Assembly: GCF_022458745.1 (NCBI RefSeq)
Contig: NZ_JAJJJF010000001.1
Span: forward strand, 372,001-436,000
DNA from: Bacillus piscicola
Lineage (GTDB): Bacteria > Bacillota > Bacilli > Bacillales > Marinococcaceae
Direction: 5' to 3'
Length of the DNA stretch: 64,000 nucleotides
Below are positions 53,488-64,000 of the stretch, one piece after another. Under the pieces are notes generated by a model. The model was not told the origin of the DNA. It made no database searches and saw only the letters and a list, made by a program, of their open reading frames with translations. Position numbers and translations under genes: made by a program. How positions within the stretch are numbered: position 1 is the first letter of the stretch; the number at the start of each line of letters is the position of its first letter.

Positions 53488-54124
53488 TACAGTCCTTTTC
53501 GACTTGGATGGAACATTGATAAACACGAATGACTTAATCATCGCGTCATTTGAATATGTGTTAGATAAATATGCCCCCGGCCGTTATTCCAGGGAAGATA
53601 TTATTCACTTTATAGGACCTCCGCTGACAGACAGCTTCCAAGAGGTGGACCCGGAGAGAGCGGAAGAGATGATTGCGTTGTATCAGAAACATAATTTGGC
53701 GCATCATCATGATTTACTTAAAGAGTATGAAGGGGTAACGGATACCGTTAAGGAATTGTACGATCACGGATATAAGCTTGGAATTGTGACGACAAAACGG
53801 AAGCAAAGTGCCCTCTTGGGAATAAAAGAGGCCGGTCTTGCCCCTTATTTTCCCGTAGTAGTGACCTTTGATGATGTGGATCATGTGAAGCCAAATCCTG
53901 AGCCTATTAATTTAGCGATGGATCAACTTCGATCCGATCCCGGAAATACGTTAATGGTCGGGGACAGTCCGCATGATATACTCGATGGAAAAAATGCCGG
54001 CGTCCAAACTGCTGGTGTCGCATGGACGATTAAAGGGGAAAGCAGCTTAGCGTCATTAGAACCGGACTTTATGCTCCGTACTATGCCAGATCTTCTGTAC
54101 TATCTTGGAGTGAAGATGGCATGA
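53477..54124 (+). CDS. ppaX: Pyrophosphatase PpaX (HAD family)
   Basis: PpaX hydrolyses the pyrophosphate produced when HPrK/P removes phosphate from HPr-Ser-P, which fits its place in the hprK operon. The 215-residue HAD hydrolase has motif I FDLDGTLI, motif II TTKRK, and motif III VKPNPEP with MVGDSPHDI. ATG 53477 follows AAGGAGGCTACCT. It overlaps yvoD upstream and yvoF (ATGA) downstream. Confidence 0.95.
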   Translation: MTINTVLFDLDGTLINTNDLIIASFEYVLDKYAPGRYSREDIIHFIGPPLTDSFQEVDPERAEEMIALYQKHNLAHHHDLLKEYEGVTDTVKELYDHGYKLGIVTTKRKQSALLGIKEAGLAPYFPVVVTFDDVDHVKPNPEPINLAMDQLRSDPGNTLMVGDSPHDILDGKNAGVQTAGVAWTIKGESSLASLEPDFMLRTMPDLLYYLGVKMA

Positions 54125-54615
54125 GGCGGACAGACCGCTACCCTGTTACTTCTGCTAATTCGCTTTGGCACATTTACAAAACGGTATCTTTTTGGAAAGT
54201 AATGAAAAACTTTGTCATTATTCAAGCAGGGCGTTATACACCTTTCTTACCTCTGAAAAATTGGATGTACCGCACCTTTCTACGTATGAAAGTGGGAGAA
54301 AAGACTGCATTTGCACTCATGGTGATGCCCGATATTATGTTTCCTGAAAAGATCACCATCGGGGATAACAGTGTGATCGGTTACAACACGACCATTCTGG
54401 CTCATGAGTACCTGATCCGGGAATACCGAATTGGCGAAGTGAAGATAGGGGATAATGTATTAATTGGAGCGAATACGACCATTTTACCGGGGGTAACGAT
54501 TGGCCATGAGGCAGTGGTGGCAGCAGGTTCTGTTGTCCACAAAGACGTCGCTCCTGGTACATTAGTTGGCGGTAACCCCTTACAAGTAATCCGGCCATCC
54601 GGCGATCTTGATTAG
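54121..54615 (+). CDS. yvoF: Acetyltransferase, left-handed beta-helix (YvoF-like)
   Basis: A 164-residue hexapeptide-repeat acyltransferase: ITIGDNSVIGYNTTILAHE, EVKIGDNVLIGANTTILPGVTIG and VVAAGSVVHKDVAPGTLVGGNPLQVI are the isoleucine-patch turns. The acceptor is unknown. Start ATG 54121 overlaps the ppaX stop by four bases. Last gene of the hprK operon, with a terminator directly after. Confidence 0.92.
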   Translation: MRRTDRYPVTSANSLWHIYKTVSFWKVMKNFVIIQAGRYTPFLPLKNWMYRTFLRMKVGEKTAFALMVMPDIMFPEKITIGDNSVIGYNTTILAHEYLIREYRIGEVKIGDNVLIGANTTILPGVTIGHEAVVAAGSVVHKDVAPGTLVGGNPLQVIRPSGDLD

Positions 54616-54627
54616 TCTTTCTGCTTT

Positions 54628-54662
54628 CCTGGTGTAGAGATAAGCTCTGCATCAGGTTTTTT
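54628..54662 (+). terminator. Terminator of the hprK-yvoF operon
   Basis: CCTGGTGTAGAG (54628-54639), a five-base loop and CTCTGCATCAGG (54645-54656) pair over 12 positions with two wobbles, followed by six T. Confidence 0.85.
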
Positions 54663-54667
54663 CCGTG

Positions 54668-54700
54668 TTGACGGAGTGAAATAAGGCGTGTAAACTACAC
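54668..54700 (+). promoter_or_regulatory. Promoter of the his operon with overlapping palindrome
   Basis: TTGACG (54668-54673), a 17-base spacer and TAAACT (54691-54696). The palindrome GTGTA-AAC-TACAC (54688-54700) covers the -10 and could be a repressor site. No T-box or attenuator-like leader is visible in the 120 bases before hisZ. Confidence 0.7.
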
Positions 54701-54820
54701 GATATATTCTTTACTTCATCATCACATTAGCAGACTAAAGTAAATGAACAGTTTAAAAAGTAAATAGCAATGGATCTGACAGTGATAGCTGCTTAGAAAT
54801 TTGCTGAGAGGAGCGGAAAA

Positions 54821-56008
54821 ATGAGCACACCATTTATGTTTGAAAAGCCTGCTGGAATGCGGGATACACTACCCGCCTATTATCAGACAAAGAACACAGT
54901 AAGGGAGCGTCTGGAAAGGGTGATCGGAAGCTGGGGGTATCTTCCAATTGAGACGCCGGCGCTTGAATATTATGACACCGTTGGCACGGCATCTGCGATT
55001 TTGGATCGGCAGTTGTTTAAATTGTTAGACCAGGATGGAAACACGCTCGTCCTCCGCCCCGATATGACGACGCCGATTGCACGCGTAGCGGCATCCAGTT
55101 TAAAGGATCAAGCCTTCCCGCTTCGCCTTTCCTATCACAGTCCCTTGTTTCGTGCCCAGCAAAAGGAGGGCGGTCGGCCGGCAGAATTTGAACAAATGGG
55201 TATTGAATTGGTTGGCGATGGAACTGCAAGCGCAGATGGGGAAGTCATTGCTTTAATGGCAGAGACATTAAAAAGTGCAGGACTCGCCGAATTCCAAATC
55301 GCAATCGGGCATATCGGCTATGTGAATGCTCTTTTGCTTGATGTCGTCGGCAGTGAGGACAGGGCAAATGTGCTGCGCCGTTACTTATATGAAAAAAATT
55401 ACGTTGGTTATAAACAACATGTAAAAAGTCTCCCGTTATCTTCTATAGACGAGAAACGCCTTTTAAACTTATTAAAACTACGAGGAGGGCGGGATAAGCT
55501 GACCGATGCTGAAACACTTGTTAATAATGGCAAAGCCGGACAGGCACTGGAAGATCTGAAGCAACTTTGGGAAGTTTTGGATGGTTACGGTGTTAGTGAC
55601 TATATAAAACTTGATCTCAACTTAGTGATGCATATGAGTTATTATACCGGTGTCGTTTTCGAGGGGTACGGAGAGCGTCTCGGATTTCCTTTATCAAGCG
55701 GCGGTCGTTATGACGAGCTCTTAGAGAAGTTTAACCGCCCTGCTCAAGCGACCGGCTTCGGTATTCGGCTTGATCTCCTCGTCGAAGCGCTTGGCCAAAC
55801 GGAAGAACTTCCTGCACAGACGTGTATTGTTTTTAGCAAAGAACGGCGCTGTGAAGCGATAGCAGAAGCAAAGCGCCTGCGTCAACAAGGGGAACGGGTC
55901 GTGCTCCAAGATTTACAAGGAGTGGAAAGTGTGGATGAATTAAGCGGCGCTTTTGTAGACGTGCAATATTTTATCGGAAAGAAACAAGGGGGCAGCAAGG
56001 ATGAATGA
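54821..56008 (+). CDS. hisZ: ATP phosphoribosyltransferase regulatory subunit HisZ
   Basis: HisZ is a histidyl-tRNA-synthetase paralogue that is needed with the short HisG for the first step of histidine synthesis and gives histidine feedback. The 395-residue protein has class II synthetase features ([62 protein letters not shown]) but lacks the anticodon-binding domain. It begins the eight-gene his operon and overlaps hisG by eight bases. ATG 54821 follows GAGAGGAGCGG. Confidence 0.96.
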   Translation: MSTPFMFEKPAGMRDTLPAYYQTKNTVRERLERVIGSWGYLPIETPALEYYDTVGTASAILDRQLFKLLDQDGNTLVLRPDMTTPIARVAASSLKDQAFPLRLSYHSPLFRAQQKEGGRPAEFEQMGIELVGDGTASADGEVIALMAETLKSAGLAEFQIAIGHIGYVNALLLDVVGSEDRANVLRRYLYEKNYVGYKQHVKSLPLSSIDEKRLLNLLKLRGGRDKLTDAETLVNNGKAGQALEDLKQLWEVLDGYGVSDYIKLDLNLVMHMSYYTGVVFEGYGERLGFPLSSGGRYDELLEKFNRPAQATGFGIRLDLLVEALGQTEELPAQTCIVFSKERRCEAIAEAKRLRQQGERVVLQDLQGVESVDELSGAFVDVQYFIGKKQGGSKDE

Positions 56009-56639
56009 GCCATTAACGGTTGCAATGCCAAAAGGACGGATTTTTGATGAAGCTGTTGATTTGCTTCGTGAGGCAGGTTTCCCGCTGCCTCCTGAATTTG
56101 ATGATTCCCGGAAATTAATTGTCGATGCCCCAGAAGCAGATTTACGGTTTATTTTGGCTAAGCCGATGGACGTACCGACTTATGTTGAACATGGTGTCGC
56201 AGATCTTGGTGTCGCAGGGAAAGATACAATGATTGAGGAGGAACGGGACGTCTATGAAATTCTCGATTTGAACATTAGCGAATGCTATATGGCCGTTGCT
56301 GCTTTACCGGGTTACCAGAAGTCGGATATTAATCCGAAGGTGGCGTCAAAATATCCGAACCTTGCCACGAAGTACTTCAAGGAACAAGGGGAACAGGTGG
56401 AAATTATTAAGCTGAACGGCTCGATCGAGCTCGCGCCGCTTGTCGGTTTAGCTGACCGTATTGTTGATATTGTTTCAACGGGCCGAACATTGCGGGAAAA
56501 TGGGTTGGTAGAGCTTGAGACGATCGTCCCCATTACATCACGGCTGATTGTCAACCCAGTGAGTTACCGGATGAAAGATGGACGTATTGATGACTTAGTG
56601 GAACGTCTTTCGAAGGTCGTGGAGGTGGAAGAATCATGA
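56001..56639 (+). CDS. hisG: ATP phosphoribosyltransferase, short form HisG
   Basis: Catalyses ATP + PRPP to phosphoribosyl-ATP, step 1 of histidine synthesis. 212 residues, the short (HisG-S) form that depends on HisZ, lacking the C-terminal regulatory domain. [16 protein letters not shown] at the start, [13 protein letters not shown], and the PRPP-binding region [20 protein letters not shown] are present. Overlaps hisZ by eight and hisD by four bases. Confidence 0.97.
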   Translation: MNEPLTVAMPKGRIFDEAVDLLREAGFPLPPEFDDSRKLIVDAPEADLRFILAKPMDVPTYVEHGVADLGVAGKDTMIEEERDVYEILDLNISECYMAVAALPGYQKSDINPKVASKYPNLATKYFKEQGEQVEIIKLNGSIELAPLVGLADRIVDIVSTGRTLRENGLVELETIVPITSRLIVNPVSYRMKDGRIDDLVERLSKVVEVEES

Positions 56640-57904
56640 AAATTGTCAAGCTTACACGTGAAATAAGTCTTGCTCGTGATCTTGATACCGGAACAGAAAA
56701 ACAAAAAGAAGCCGTGCAGTCGATTATACGTGATATTCGTGACAAGGGAGATCAAGCGCTGAAGGAATTAACTGCAAAATTTGATGGCGCACAGCTTGAG
56801 GAATTATTTGTAACCAATTCCGAAATGGAGGAAGCGTATCGTTTGATAGATACATCTACATTATCCTCCCTGCGCAGGGCGGCTGACAATATTCGTACCT
56901 TCCATAAGAAGCAAAAAAGAGAGTCCTGGTTTACGACAAGCGAGGACGGCACGATGCTCGGGCAGAAAATCACGCCGCTTGATTCAGCGGGGGTATATGT
57001 CCCGGGAGGAAAAGCAGCTTATCCCTCTACTATTATGATGAACGTCATCCCCGCACAAGTAGCCGGGGTAAAAGAAATCATCATGGCATCTCCGCCGGGT
57101 CAAGACGGGAAACTTAATCCTGCAGTAATCGTGACCGCAGCGGAGCTTGGAGTAGAGCGGATTCTGAAAGTGGGCGGAGCGCAAGCGATTGCAGCTCTCG
57201 CATACGGAACAGAAACAGTGCCGGCTGTTGACAAAATCACCGGTCCCGGGAATATATTTGTGGCGTTGGCCAAGCAGGCGGTGTTTGGGGACGTAGCGAT
57301 AGACATGATTGCCGGTCCAAGTGAAATTGTAATTCTTGCAGATGAAACAGCACACCCGGAATATGTCGCAGCTGACCTGCTTTCACAAGCGGAGCATGAC
57401 GAAATGGCGTCAGCTGTTCTTGTAACCACATCGTATGAACTTGCTGAAAAAACAAAAAGAGAAGTAGAGACACAGCTTGCTGCGTTACCTAGAAAGGAAA
57501 TTGCACAAGCCTCTATCGTAGATTATGGGGCTATTTTCGTTGCGGAAAATTTGGTAGAAGCAGTAGAGGCCGTTAACAAACTGGCTCCAGAGCATCTAGA
57601 AATTATGACAGAAAACCCGCATGCCCTCTTAGGAAGTATCCGGCATGCAGGGGCTATTTTTCTAGGACCGTACAGCCCAGAACCGCTGGGAGACTATTTC
57701 GCCGGCCCGAATCATGTGCTTCCGACGAACGGAACCGCACGTTTTTCCAGTCCTTTAAACGTTGACGATTTTTTGAAAAAATCAAGTATTATCTCGTACA
57801 GTAAGACAGCTTTCCTTCGTGACGCTGAGGATGTCGCTGCGATTGCAAGATTAGAAGGACTCGAAGCACACGCGCGTGCTATTGATCTGAGAAAAGGAGA
57901 ATGA
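56636..57904 (+). CDS. hisD: Histidinol dehydrogenase
   Basis: Oxidises L-histidinol in two NAD-dependent steps to L-histidine, the last reaction of the pathway. The 422-residue protein shows the family stretches [43 protein letters not shown], and [15 protein letters not shown], with the conserved zinc ligands in LLSQAEHD and the C-terminal LEGLEAHA. Full length. Start ATG 56636 overlaps hisG (ATGA). Confidence 0.97.
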   Translation: MKIVKLTREISLARDLDTGTEKQKEAVQSIIRDIRDKGDQALKELTAKFDGAQLEELFVTNSEMEEAYRLIDTSTLSSLRRAADNIRTFHKKQKRESWFTTSEDGTMLGQKITPLDSAGVYVPGGKAAYPSTIMMNVIPAQVAGVKEIIMASPPGQDGKLNPAVIVTAAELGVERILKVGGAQAIAALAYGTETVPAVDKITGPGNIFVALAKQAVFGDVAIDMIAGPSEIVILADETAHPEYVAADLLSQAEHDEMASAVLVTTSYELAEKTKREVETQLAALPRKEIAQASIVDYGAIFVAENLVEAVEAVNKLAPEHLEIMTENPHALLGSIRHAGAIFLGPYSPEPLGDYFAGPNHVLPTNGTARFSSPLNVDDFLKKSSIISYSKTAFLRDAEDVAAIARLEGLEAHARAIDLRKGE

Positions 57905-57907
57905 TTA

Positions 57908-58498
57908 ATGAGCCAACGTACTGGATCTATTGAACGTAACACTTCAGAGACACAAATTCGCTTGACTCTTGACATAGATGGGGAAGGGAAAAGTAATATC
58001 TCGACGAGTGTCCCATTTATGAGTCACATGCTGGAAGCATTTACGAAACACGGGCATTTTAATTTGACCGTGCAGGCAAATGGGGACACGGAAATTGATG
58101 ACCATCACACGACGGAGGATATTGGCATTTGCCTTGGCCAAGTGTGGGGAGAAGCACTCGGTGATAAAAAAGGAATCAAGCGCTACGGAAATGCCTTTGT
58201 TCCGATGGATGAGGCATTGGCGCAAGTTGCCGTTGACTTAAGCAACAGACCGCATCTTGAATTTCGGGCTGAGTTCCCAAGAGAAAAGGTTGGTACATTC
58301 GATACAGAACTTGTCCACGAATTTCTGCAAAAATTTGCTCATGAGGCGCGCATGAATCTACACGTCATTGTTCATTACGGGGCCAATACCCACCATATGA
58401 TCGAAGCTGTCTTCAAAGCGCTGGCACGAGCGCTGGATGAAGCGTCGCAGATTGATCCACGGGTCAAGGGTATACCCTCTACAAAAGGAATGCTATGA
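57908..58498 (+). CDS. hisB: Imidazoleglycerol-phosphate dehydratase
   Basis: Dehydrates imidazole glycerol phosphate to imidazole acetol phosphate. 196 residues, the monofunctional bacterial form. The two metal-binding HH motifs are visible in DDHHTTEDIGICLG and NTHHMIEAVFKALARAL, and PFMSHMLEAFTKHG in the N-terminal half. Starts three bases after hisD with AAAAGGAGAATG upstream. Confidence 0.97.
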   Translation: MSQRTGSIERNTSETQIRLTLDIDGEGKSNISTSVPFMSHMLEAFTKHGHFNLTVQANGDTEIDDHHTTEDIGICLGQVWGEALGDKKGIKRYGNAFVPMDEALAQVAVDLSNRPHLEFRAEFPREKVGTFDTELVHEFLQKFAHEARMNLHVIVHYGANTHHMIEAVFKALARALDEASQIDPRVKGIPSTKGML

Positions 58499-58572
58499 TA
58501 TAGAACTGTATAAACACTTTTCTTAATAGGTCGGAAGCAGAAATGCAGCAGAAGCGAAGGGCGGAGATTGTC

Positions 58573-59223
58573 ATGATTGGGATCATTGATTACGGGATGG
58601 GAAACTTGCACAGCGTCAGTAAAGCATTAGAACGTCTTGGTCTTGCTTATTTTATAGCAGAAGAACCAGAAAAGCTTATTAAAGCGGACGGACTGATCCT
58701 GCCTGGTGTCGGTTCATTCCGGGATGCCATGTCGATATTAAGAGAAAAAAGACAGGACGGTTTTATTCAATCATGGTCAAATGATGGCAGGCCGCTACTT
58801 GGGATTTGTCTAGGCATGCAGCTGTTATTTGAAGGAAGCGAAGAGAATGGGGATGCCGAAGGGCTTCATATTCTTCCGGGATATGTCAGACGTTTCAATG
58901 GCAGAACGCAGGAAGGAAGCACGTACAAAGTGCCTCATATGGGATGGAATAAACTACATTATAACCAGCCGGATCACACAATATTAAACGGTACGGAATC
59001 AGGACATGTTTATTTTGTCCATTCCTATGCGGTGGAAACGTCAAGCAAAGATGTGTTGATTGCGACAAGTGATTATCACCAGGAAGTCCCGGCAATAACG
59101 GGAAAAGGATTGACAATCGGTATGCAGTTTCATCCGGAAAAAAGTGGAGAGCTCGGTCTGAACCTATTGCGTAATTTTGGTGAGTTGGTGAATGAAAGGG
59201 GACAGAAAAATGGAGAGTTTTAA
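58573..59223 (+). CDS. hisH: Imidazole glycerol phosphate synthase, glutaminase subunit HisH
   Basis: HisH hydrolyses glutamine and channels ammonia to HisF for imidazole ring closure. The 216-residue class I amidotransferase has [11 protein letters not shown], the nucleophile elbow [15 protein letters not shown] and the catalytic His/Glu in [11 protein letters not shown] 58573 (MIGIIDYG) was chosen with GGCGGAGA upstream; the open frame from 58543 includes a non-homologous lead. Overlaps hisA by 14 bases. Confidence 0.97.
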   Translation: MIGIIDYGMGNLHSVSKALERLGLAYFIAEEPEKLIKADGLILPGVGSFRDAMSILREKRQDGFIQSWSNDGRPLLGICLGMQLLFEGSEENGDAEGLHILPGYVRRFNGRTQEGSTYKVPHMGWNKLHYNQPDHTILNGTESGHVYFVHSYAVETSSKDVLIATSDYHQEVPAITGKGLTIGMQFHPEKSGELGLNLLRNFGELVNERGQKNGEF

Positions 59224-59950
59224 ACTGTATCCTGCAATCGATATTAGAGGCGGGAAGTGCGTTCGCCTGCTTCAAGGAGATTACAGTAAGGAAACCGTGT
59301 ACGGCGATTCGCCGCTTGATATGGCATTACGCTTTGAACATGCAGGCGCTTCCTGGATACATATGGTTGATCTCGACGGTGCCAAAGAAAAAAAACGTGT
59401 GAATGATGATGTTATTTTAGAAACAGCCGCGCAAACTTCTGCAAAAATTCAAGTAGGAGGCGGTATTAGAACAAGAGAAGATGTTGCGTATTACTTGGAA
59501 AACGGGGTGGACAGGATCATATTGGGAAGTGTCGCTGTTCAGAATCCTGAGTTCGCCAAAGAAATGCTCGCAACATACAAAGAGAAAATAGCGATTGGAC
59601 TTGATGCCAGAGATGGTTACGTAGCAGTGAACGGTTGGCTGGAAACGTCAGAGGTTACAGCGGTTGAACTTGGCAGAGTGATGGCGGAGTACGGTGCTGA
59701 GACATTTATTTTTACCGACATTGCAAAAGACGGGATGATGGAAGGCCCTAACGTCGAGGCAATCGCGGAGCTTGCTGAAGCAACCAGCCGTTCTGTAATT
59801 GCGTCCGGCGGTGTGAGCAACCTGGAAGACTTGAAAGAACTAGCAAAGTATCATGATTCCGGTGTCAGTGGGGCAATTATTGGAAAGGCTATTTATACCG
59901 AAAAAATTGATTTAGAATCAGCGGTGCGAGAGGTGGAATCGGCATGGTAA
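59210..59950 (+). CDS. hisA: ProFAR isomerase HisA
   Basis: Isomerises the ProFAR aminoaldose to the ketose PRFAR, the substrate of HisHF. 246 residues in a TIM barrel: [20 protein letters not shown] with the catalytic Asp, VQVGGGIR-type strand ([13 protein letters not shown]), [14 protein letters not shown] and [15 protein letters not shown] 59210 follows AAAGGGGACAG; an in-frame ATG at 59192 lies inside hisH. Overlaps hisF by seven bases. Confidence 0.97.
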   Translation: MESFKLYPAIDIRGGKCVRLLQGDYSKETVYGDSPLDMALRFEHAGASWIHMVDLDGAKEKKRVNDDVILETAAQTSAKIQVGGGIRTREDVAYYLENGVDRIILGSVAVQNPEFAKEMLATYKEKIAIGLDARDGYVAVNGWLETSEVTAVELGRVMAEYGAETFIFTDIAKDGMMEGPNVEAIAELAEATSRSVIASGGVSNLEDLKELAKYHDSGVSGAIIGKAIYTEKIDLESAVREVESAW

Positions 59951-60702
59951 CGAAGCGGATTATCCCTTGCCTGGATGTGAAAGAGGGAAGGGTCGTAAAG
60001 GGTATTCAGTTTGTGGAGCTGCGGGATGCGGGAGATCCCGTAGAGTTAGCCGCTTTCTATGACGAACAGGGAGCGGACGAACTTGTGTTTTTGGATATTT
60101 CTGCTTCCCATGAGGGACGGAAAACGATGGTCGAAGTAGTACGGGAAGTAGCCGGTACACTGGCGATCCCTTTTACTGTAGGCGGCGGTATTAATACGTT
60201 GGATGATATGAAGGGTATTTTACGGGCCGGGGCCGATAAGGTGTCCTTGAACACTGCAGCTGTAGTAAATCCCTCGCTTATAACAGAAGGTGCAGATTAT
60301 TTTGGAACTCAGTGTATGGTCGTGGCGATCGATGCAAAATACGATGAAGAGCTGGGCTCATGGCGGGTATATACACACGGGGGGCGTACTCCAACAGAAT
60401 GGGAAGTGACGGAGTGGGCGAAAGAGGCCACGTCCAGAGGCGCCGGCGAAATTTTGTTGACAAGCATGGATAAAGACGGGGCGAAAGATGGTTTTGATCT
60501 GGAGCTGACGAAACGAGTGAATGAAGTGGTGACAGTACCCGTTATTGCTTCTGGTGGTGCAGGGGCGAAGGAACACTTTGTAGATGTCTTTGAGGACACG
60601 GGTGCAGATGCGGCGCTTGCGGCTTCTATTTTTCACTACAAAGAAACATCCGTAGAAGAGGTCAAAGCTTACTTGCGACAGAAGGGGGTCAACGTACGAT
60701 GA
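59944..60702 (+). CDS. hisF: Imidazole glycerol phosphate synthase, cyclase subunit HisF
   Basis: HisF uses ammonia from HisH to convert PRFAR to imidazole glycerol phosphate and AICAR. The 252-residue TIM barrel has [18 protein letters not shown] with the catalytic Asp, [41 protein letters not shown] and [12 protein letters not shown]. Overlaps both neighbours. Confidence 0.98.
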   Translation: MVTKRIIPCLDVKEGRVVKGIQFVELRDAGDPVELAAFYDEQGADELVFLDISASHEGRKTMVEVVREVAGTLAIPFTVGGGINTLDDMKGILRAGADKVSLNTAAVVNPSLITEGADYFGTQCMVVAIDAKYDEELGSWRVYTHGGRTPTEWEVTEWAKEATSRGAGEILLTSMDKDGAKDGFDLELTKRVNEVVTVPVIASGGAGAKEHFVDVFEDTGADAALAASIFHYKETSVEEVKAYLRQKGVNVR

Positions 60703-61328
60703 AAGTGGACGAAATAGCATTTGACGATAATGGACTAGTGCCGGCAATTGTACAAGATGCAGCTAGCAAAGAAGTGCTGACACTTGCCTATATGAATAAA
60801 GAATCTTTAGAGAAGACGATCGCAACGAAAGAAACATGGTTTTACAGCCGGTCTCGGCAAGCGTTGTGGCATAAAGGGGAGACCTCAGGGAACACACAGA
60901 GAGTCACAGAAGTAAACTATGATTGTGACAAAGATGCTGTGTTGGTGAAAGTTGTCCCACATGGTCCTGCTTGCCATGAGGGAACGTATTCGTGTTTTTC
61001 ACACCCTCTTTTGGAAGCGGAAACTGCTGAGAGCAGAAAAGATCGTTTTACCATTCTTAATTGCTTGGAACAGACAATTGCCGAAAGAGAAGCGAGTATG
61101 CCGGAAGGTGCTTACACGACATACTTATTTACAGAAGGCGTCGATAAAATCTTAAAGAAAGTGGGAGAAGAGGCGAGCGAAGTCATTATTGCGGCAAAAA
61201 ATCGCGATTCAGAAGAATTAAAGTGGGAAAGTGCTGACCTTCTTTATCATCTTCTTGTGCTCTTACGTGAACAAAAGCTTCCGTTGGATGACGTCTTATC
61301 CGTATTGGAGGAACGTCACAGCAAGTAG
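60699..61328 (+). CDS. hisI: Bifunctional PR-AMP cyclohydrolase / PR-ATP pyrophosphatase
   Basis: A fused HisI-HisE enzyme of 209 residues for steps 2 and 3. Residues 1-115 are the cyclohydrolase ([36 protein letters not shown], and metal-binding Asp/Cys residues in [10 protein letters not shown] and [12 protein letters not shown]). The pyrophosphohydrolase follows from about 120 ([32 protein letters not shown]). Overlaps hisF by four bases; last gene of the his operon. Confidence 0.97.
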   Translation: MKVDEIAFDDNGLVPAIVQDAASKEVLTLAYMNKESLEKTIATKETWFYSRSRQALWHKGETSGNTQRVTEVNYDCDKDAVLVKVVPHGPACHEGTYSCFSHPLLEAETAESRKDRFTILNCLEQTIAEREASMPEGAYTTYLFTEGVDKILKKVGEEASEVIIAAKNRDSEELKWESADLLYHLLVLLREQKLPLDDVLSVLEERHSK

Positions 61329-61401
61329 GTTTTTTCTCTTGGTGCATGGTGGTATACTGGCAGTGGCATGTGATTTAATCCGAGGGAAGGATAGAACACT
61401 A

Positions 61402-62445
61402 ATGAAAAAGGAACAAAATTTTGGTCGTATTATCCCTTTTATTCAAAGTGACCGATTGTTCTTTGAAAGAGGGGTATCCGCCTACCATAGAAACGAACTG
61501 GAACGAGCTGATAAATATATAACCAGGGCGATTCAAATAAATCCAGAACAAGGAATTTATCAATGTCAGCTGGCTGTTATCTATGCAGAGAAAATGGATT
61601 ATGAAAAAGCAACTGACTTGTTGAAATATGTCCTGCGTGAAGTGGACGATACTATCTATGAAGCTCACTTCTTCTTGGCTAATAATTATGCTTACCAAGG
61701 GTTGTTTCATAAAGCAAAAGAAGAAGCAACTCGTTATTTGCAATTAGTACCGGATGGTGACTTTTCAGCAGACGCAGAAGATTTATTAGATCTTTTGGCG
61801 CTTGAAGAAGATGAGAACGATCTTCGTGATGACGATGAGCTTATTATTAGATATGAAGAAGCTGTCAAGTTGTTTAAAAAAAAGCATTACGAAGAAGCAG
61901 AGTTACTTTTCCAAAACATCATTCAGGAATATCCAACGTATTGGGCGGCGCAAAGCCAATATGCCGCTATGCTTTTCTTAAAAGGAGAAAAGGAAAAAGC
62001 CACTACCTATACAAAAGAATTAATTAAGAACAGCCAATACTTGCCTGCTGTTTTCCAACTGGCCTTGTTTTATAAACAGTCAGGCCGGGAAAGGGATTCG
62101 CAGGAATTAGTCTCAGCGTTGAAGCAAACGTTACCTTTAAATAAACAGCATTTGTTTTATGCTGCCTGTACCATGTGCAGGCTTGAGGAATATGAACTAG
62201 GCTATCAATTTTTCCGAAGGTATGTGTCGCGTTTCCAAAGTGCTGATCAGGATCTCTGTTTTTATAAGGGGGCAGCCGCTTTTTTGACCAACCGCTTTCG
62301 ACAAGCAGAAAAATGGTGGAAGCGAGCGGAAAGGATGAACCATCCTCAGGCATCAGCGCTATTGGAAAAATGTCGTGCCCATCAGCTGACCGTATCGGAT
62401 GTTAAGGCAGAACTCGAGAGAGACTGCAGTAACAGTCTTCTCTGA
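61402..62445 (+). CDS. TPR-repeat protein
   Basis: A 347-residue, helical protein with tetratricopeptide repeats: GVSAYHRNELERADKYITRAIQINPE, AVIYAEKMDYEKATDLLKYVL, NNYAYQGLFHKAKEEATRYL, KKHYEEAELLFQNIIQEYP and later repeats. No signal peptide. The position between hisI and trxB is that of the TPR gene yvcD of B. subtilis. TPRs mediate protein contacts; partner unknown. ATG 61402 follows GGGAAGGATAG; the open frame starting at 61231 runs inside hisI and is not real. Confidence 0.87.
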   Translation: MKKEQNFGRIIPFIQSDRLFFERGVSAYHRNELERADKYITRAIQINPEQGIYQCQLAVIYAEKMDYEKATDLLKYVLREVDDTIYEAHFFLANNYAYQGLFHKAKEEATRYLQLVPDGDFSADAEDLLDLLALEEDENDLRDDDELIIRYEEAVKLFKKKHYEEAELLFQNIIQEYPTYWAAQSQYAAMLFLKGEKEKATTYTKELIKNSQYLPAVFQLALFYKQSGRERDSQELVSALKQTLPLNKQHLFYAACTMCRLEEYELGYQFFRRYVSRFQSADQDLCFYKGAAAFLTNRFRQAEKWWKRAERMNHPQASALLEKCRAHQLTVSDVKAELERDCSNSLL

Positions 62446-62585
62446 TTTCTTTCTGTTTGGCTGTTTAACAGCGTTTTATATCGCCTGAGCAGATTAATGG
62501 ACTTCGCAGCTAACCTCTCATAGGATAAATGTATGGATTATAACTGTATGTATCACTAGGGCGCTCTAGGGGATATTATAGTTAA

Positions 62586-63548
<963 letters not shown>

Positions 63549-63663
63549 GCACCTCCTCTTTGTAAATTAAATTGTTTTTAATCAGGTTGTAACGAAAGTG
63601 CAACAAATGAATTGTATAATGGTATTTAGTAATTGACCCCCTTTTTTATAAAAATATTTTTTG

Positions 63664-63690
63664 CACAGGCCACGGCCTGTGTCTTTTTTT
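63664..63690 (+). terminator. Terminator after trxB
   Basis: CACAGGC (63664-63670) pairs with GCCTGTG (63675-63681) around a four-base loop and is followed by TC and a run of T. Confidence 0.85.
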
Positions 63691-63721
63691 GTGTAAAGAT
63701 GGAGTACCCTCTTTATTAAAA

Positions 63722-63750
63722 TTGAGCAATCTGCTTCACAATAGTATACT
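63722..63750 (+). promoter_or_regulatory. Promoter of the Nudix gene
   Basis: TTGAGC (63722-63727), a 17-base spacer and TATACT (63745-63750), about 30 bases before the start codon. Confidence 0.7.
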
Positions 63751-63780
63751 GAAAGAAGGCAGTATGGTGAGGTGGTAAAC

Positions 63781-64000
63781 ATGCAGCGAGTAACAAATTG
63801 TGTGCTTAAACATAAAGAAAAGCTTCTTCTGCTCCAAAAGCCAAGCCGTAATTGGTGGGTGGCCCCTGGAGGGAAGATGGAACCAGGTGAATCAGTTCGC
63901 GATGCGGTCATTCGTGAATTTCGTGAAGAAACCGGTCTGGTGATTAAGAATCCCGCTATTCGCGGTATTTTTACTTTCTTAATTATGGATGGGGAGAAGA
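63781..64000 (+). CDS. yvcI: Nudix hydrolase, 3'-truncated by window edge (YvcI-like)
   Basis: The first 73 codons of a Nudix (MutT) protein run off the right edge. The Nudix box is complete: GGKMEPGESVRDAVIREFREETGLV, fitting GX5EX7REUXEEXGU, preceded by WWVAPGG. Such enzymes cleave nucleoside diphosphate-linked compounds; the substrate is unknown. Position after trxB is that of yvcI, which begins the yvcI-yvcJ-yvcK-whiA group. ATG 63781 follows GAGGTGG. Confidence 0.92.
   Translation, partial: MQRVTNCVLKHKEKLLLLQKPSRNWWVAPGGKMEPGESVRDAVIREFREETGLVIKNPAIRGIFTFLIMDGEK

Noticed and set aside
54663-54820. T-box or histidine attenuator leader before hisZ
   Set aside because: I found no T-box core motif, no His-codon leader peptide and no terminator/antiterminator pair.
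61231-61401. Membrane-type N-terminus of the TPR protein
   Set aside because: The hydrophobic stretch is an out-of-frame reading of hisI; the true start is ATG 61402.

Overview
The window is chromosomal DNA of a Gram-positive bacterium of the Bacillaceae, probably a halophilic or alkaliphilic one (my inference from the acidic proteins and the Na+ symporter). The backbone follows the Bacillus subtilis order from yviE-fliW-csrA through flaG-fliD-fliS-fliT, hpf, secA, prfB, cccB, ftsEX, ctpB, minJ, uvrBA, yvlBCD, hprK-lgt-yvoD-ppaX-yvoF, hisZGDBHAFI, a TPR gene and trxB to yvcI. No rRNA, tRNA, CRISPR array or transposase was seen.

Region by region: (1) 1-9.9 kb holds late flagellar genes. The flagellin gene hag, expected right after csrA, is missing. 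In its place are a DegU-like LuxR-type regulator, a ComK homologue and a SulP anion transporter. Between flaG and fliD lies a DUF1259 gene and a non-coding array of about twenty 52-bp tandem units (5768-6807). flaG and fliD each have a SigD-type promoter. (2) 10-20.7 kb is housekeeping: a DUF6612-like lipoprotein, the ribosome hibernation factor, SecA, RF2 with its programmed frameshift, an atypical SDR, cytochrome c-551, FtsEX and an M23 coiled-coil hydrolase that probably works with FtsEX. (3) 20.7-21.4 kb contains a 21-bp repeat cluster and a PCYCGC lipoprotein gene with an in-frame UGA. That UGA sits where a Cys of a CxxC motif is expected and is followed by a SECIS-like hairpin, so this is a candidate selenoprotein or else a nonsense allele.

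(4) 21.6-40.7 kb is an A/T-richer accessory block placed between the ftsEX/M23 genes and ctpB, which are close neighbours in B. subtilis. It encodes two related MFS carriers, a complete branched-chain-type ABC importer (binding protein, two permeases, two ATPases), a soluble SdhA/FrdA-like flavoprotein with a shortened iron-sulphur partner, three crotonase-fold proteins (one resembling 3-hydroxyisobutyryl-CoA hydrolase), an OsmC-like protein, an Na+/solute symporter with a tiny membrane ORF behind it, an ADP-forming acyl-CoA synthetase, an AcuI/YhdH-type reductase and a TetR regulator. Together these look like a pathway that takes up a short-chain acid or precursor, activates it to a CoA ester and handles it at the acryloyl-, 3-hydroxypropionyl- and propionyl-CoA level. 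The substrate is not determined by the sequence. The two main promoters of the block share an inverted half-site, suggesting one regulator.

(5) 40.8-64 kb returns to backbone: CtpB and MinJ, the LexA-controlled uvrBA operon, the envelope-stress-like yvlBCD genes, hprK-lgt-yvoD-ppaX-yvoF, the full histidine operon with its own promoter, a TPR protein, thioredoxin reductase and the start of a Nudix hydrolase cut by the right edge.
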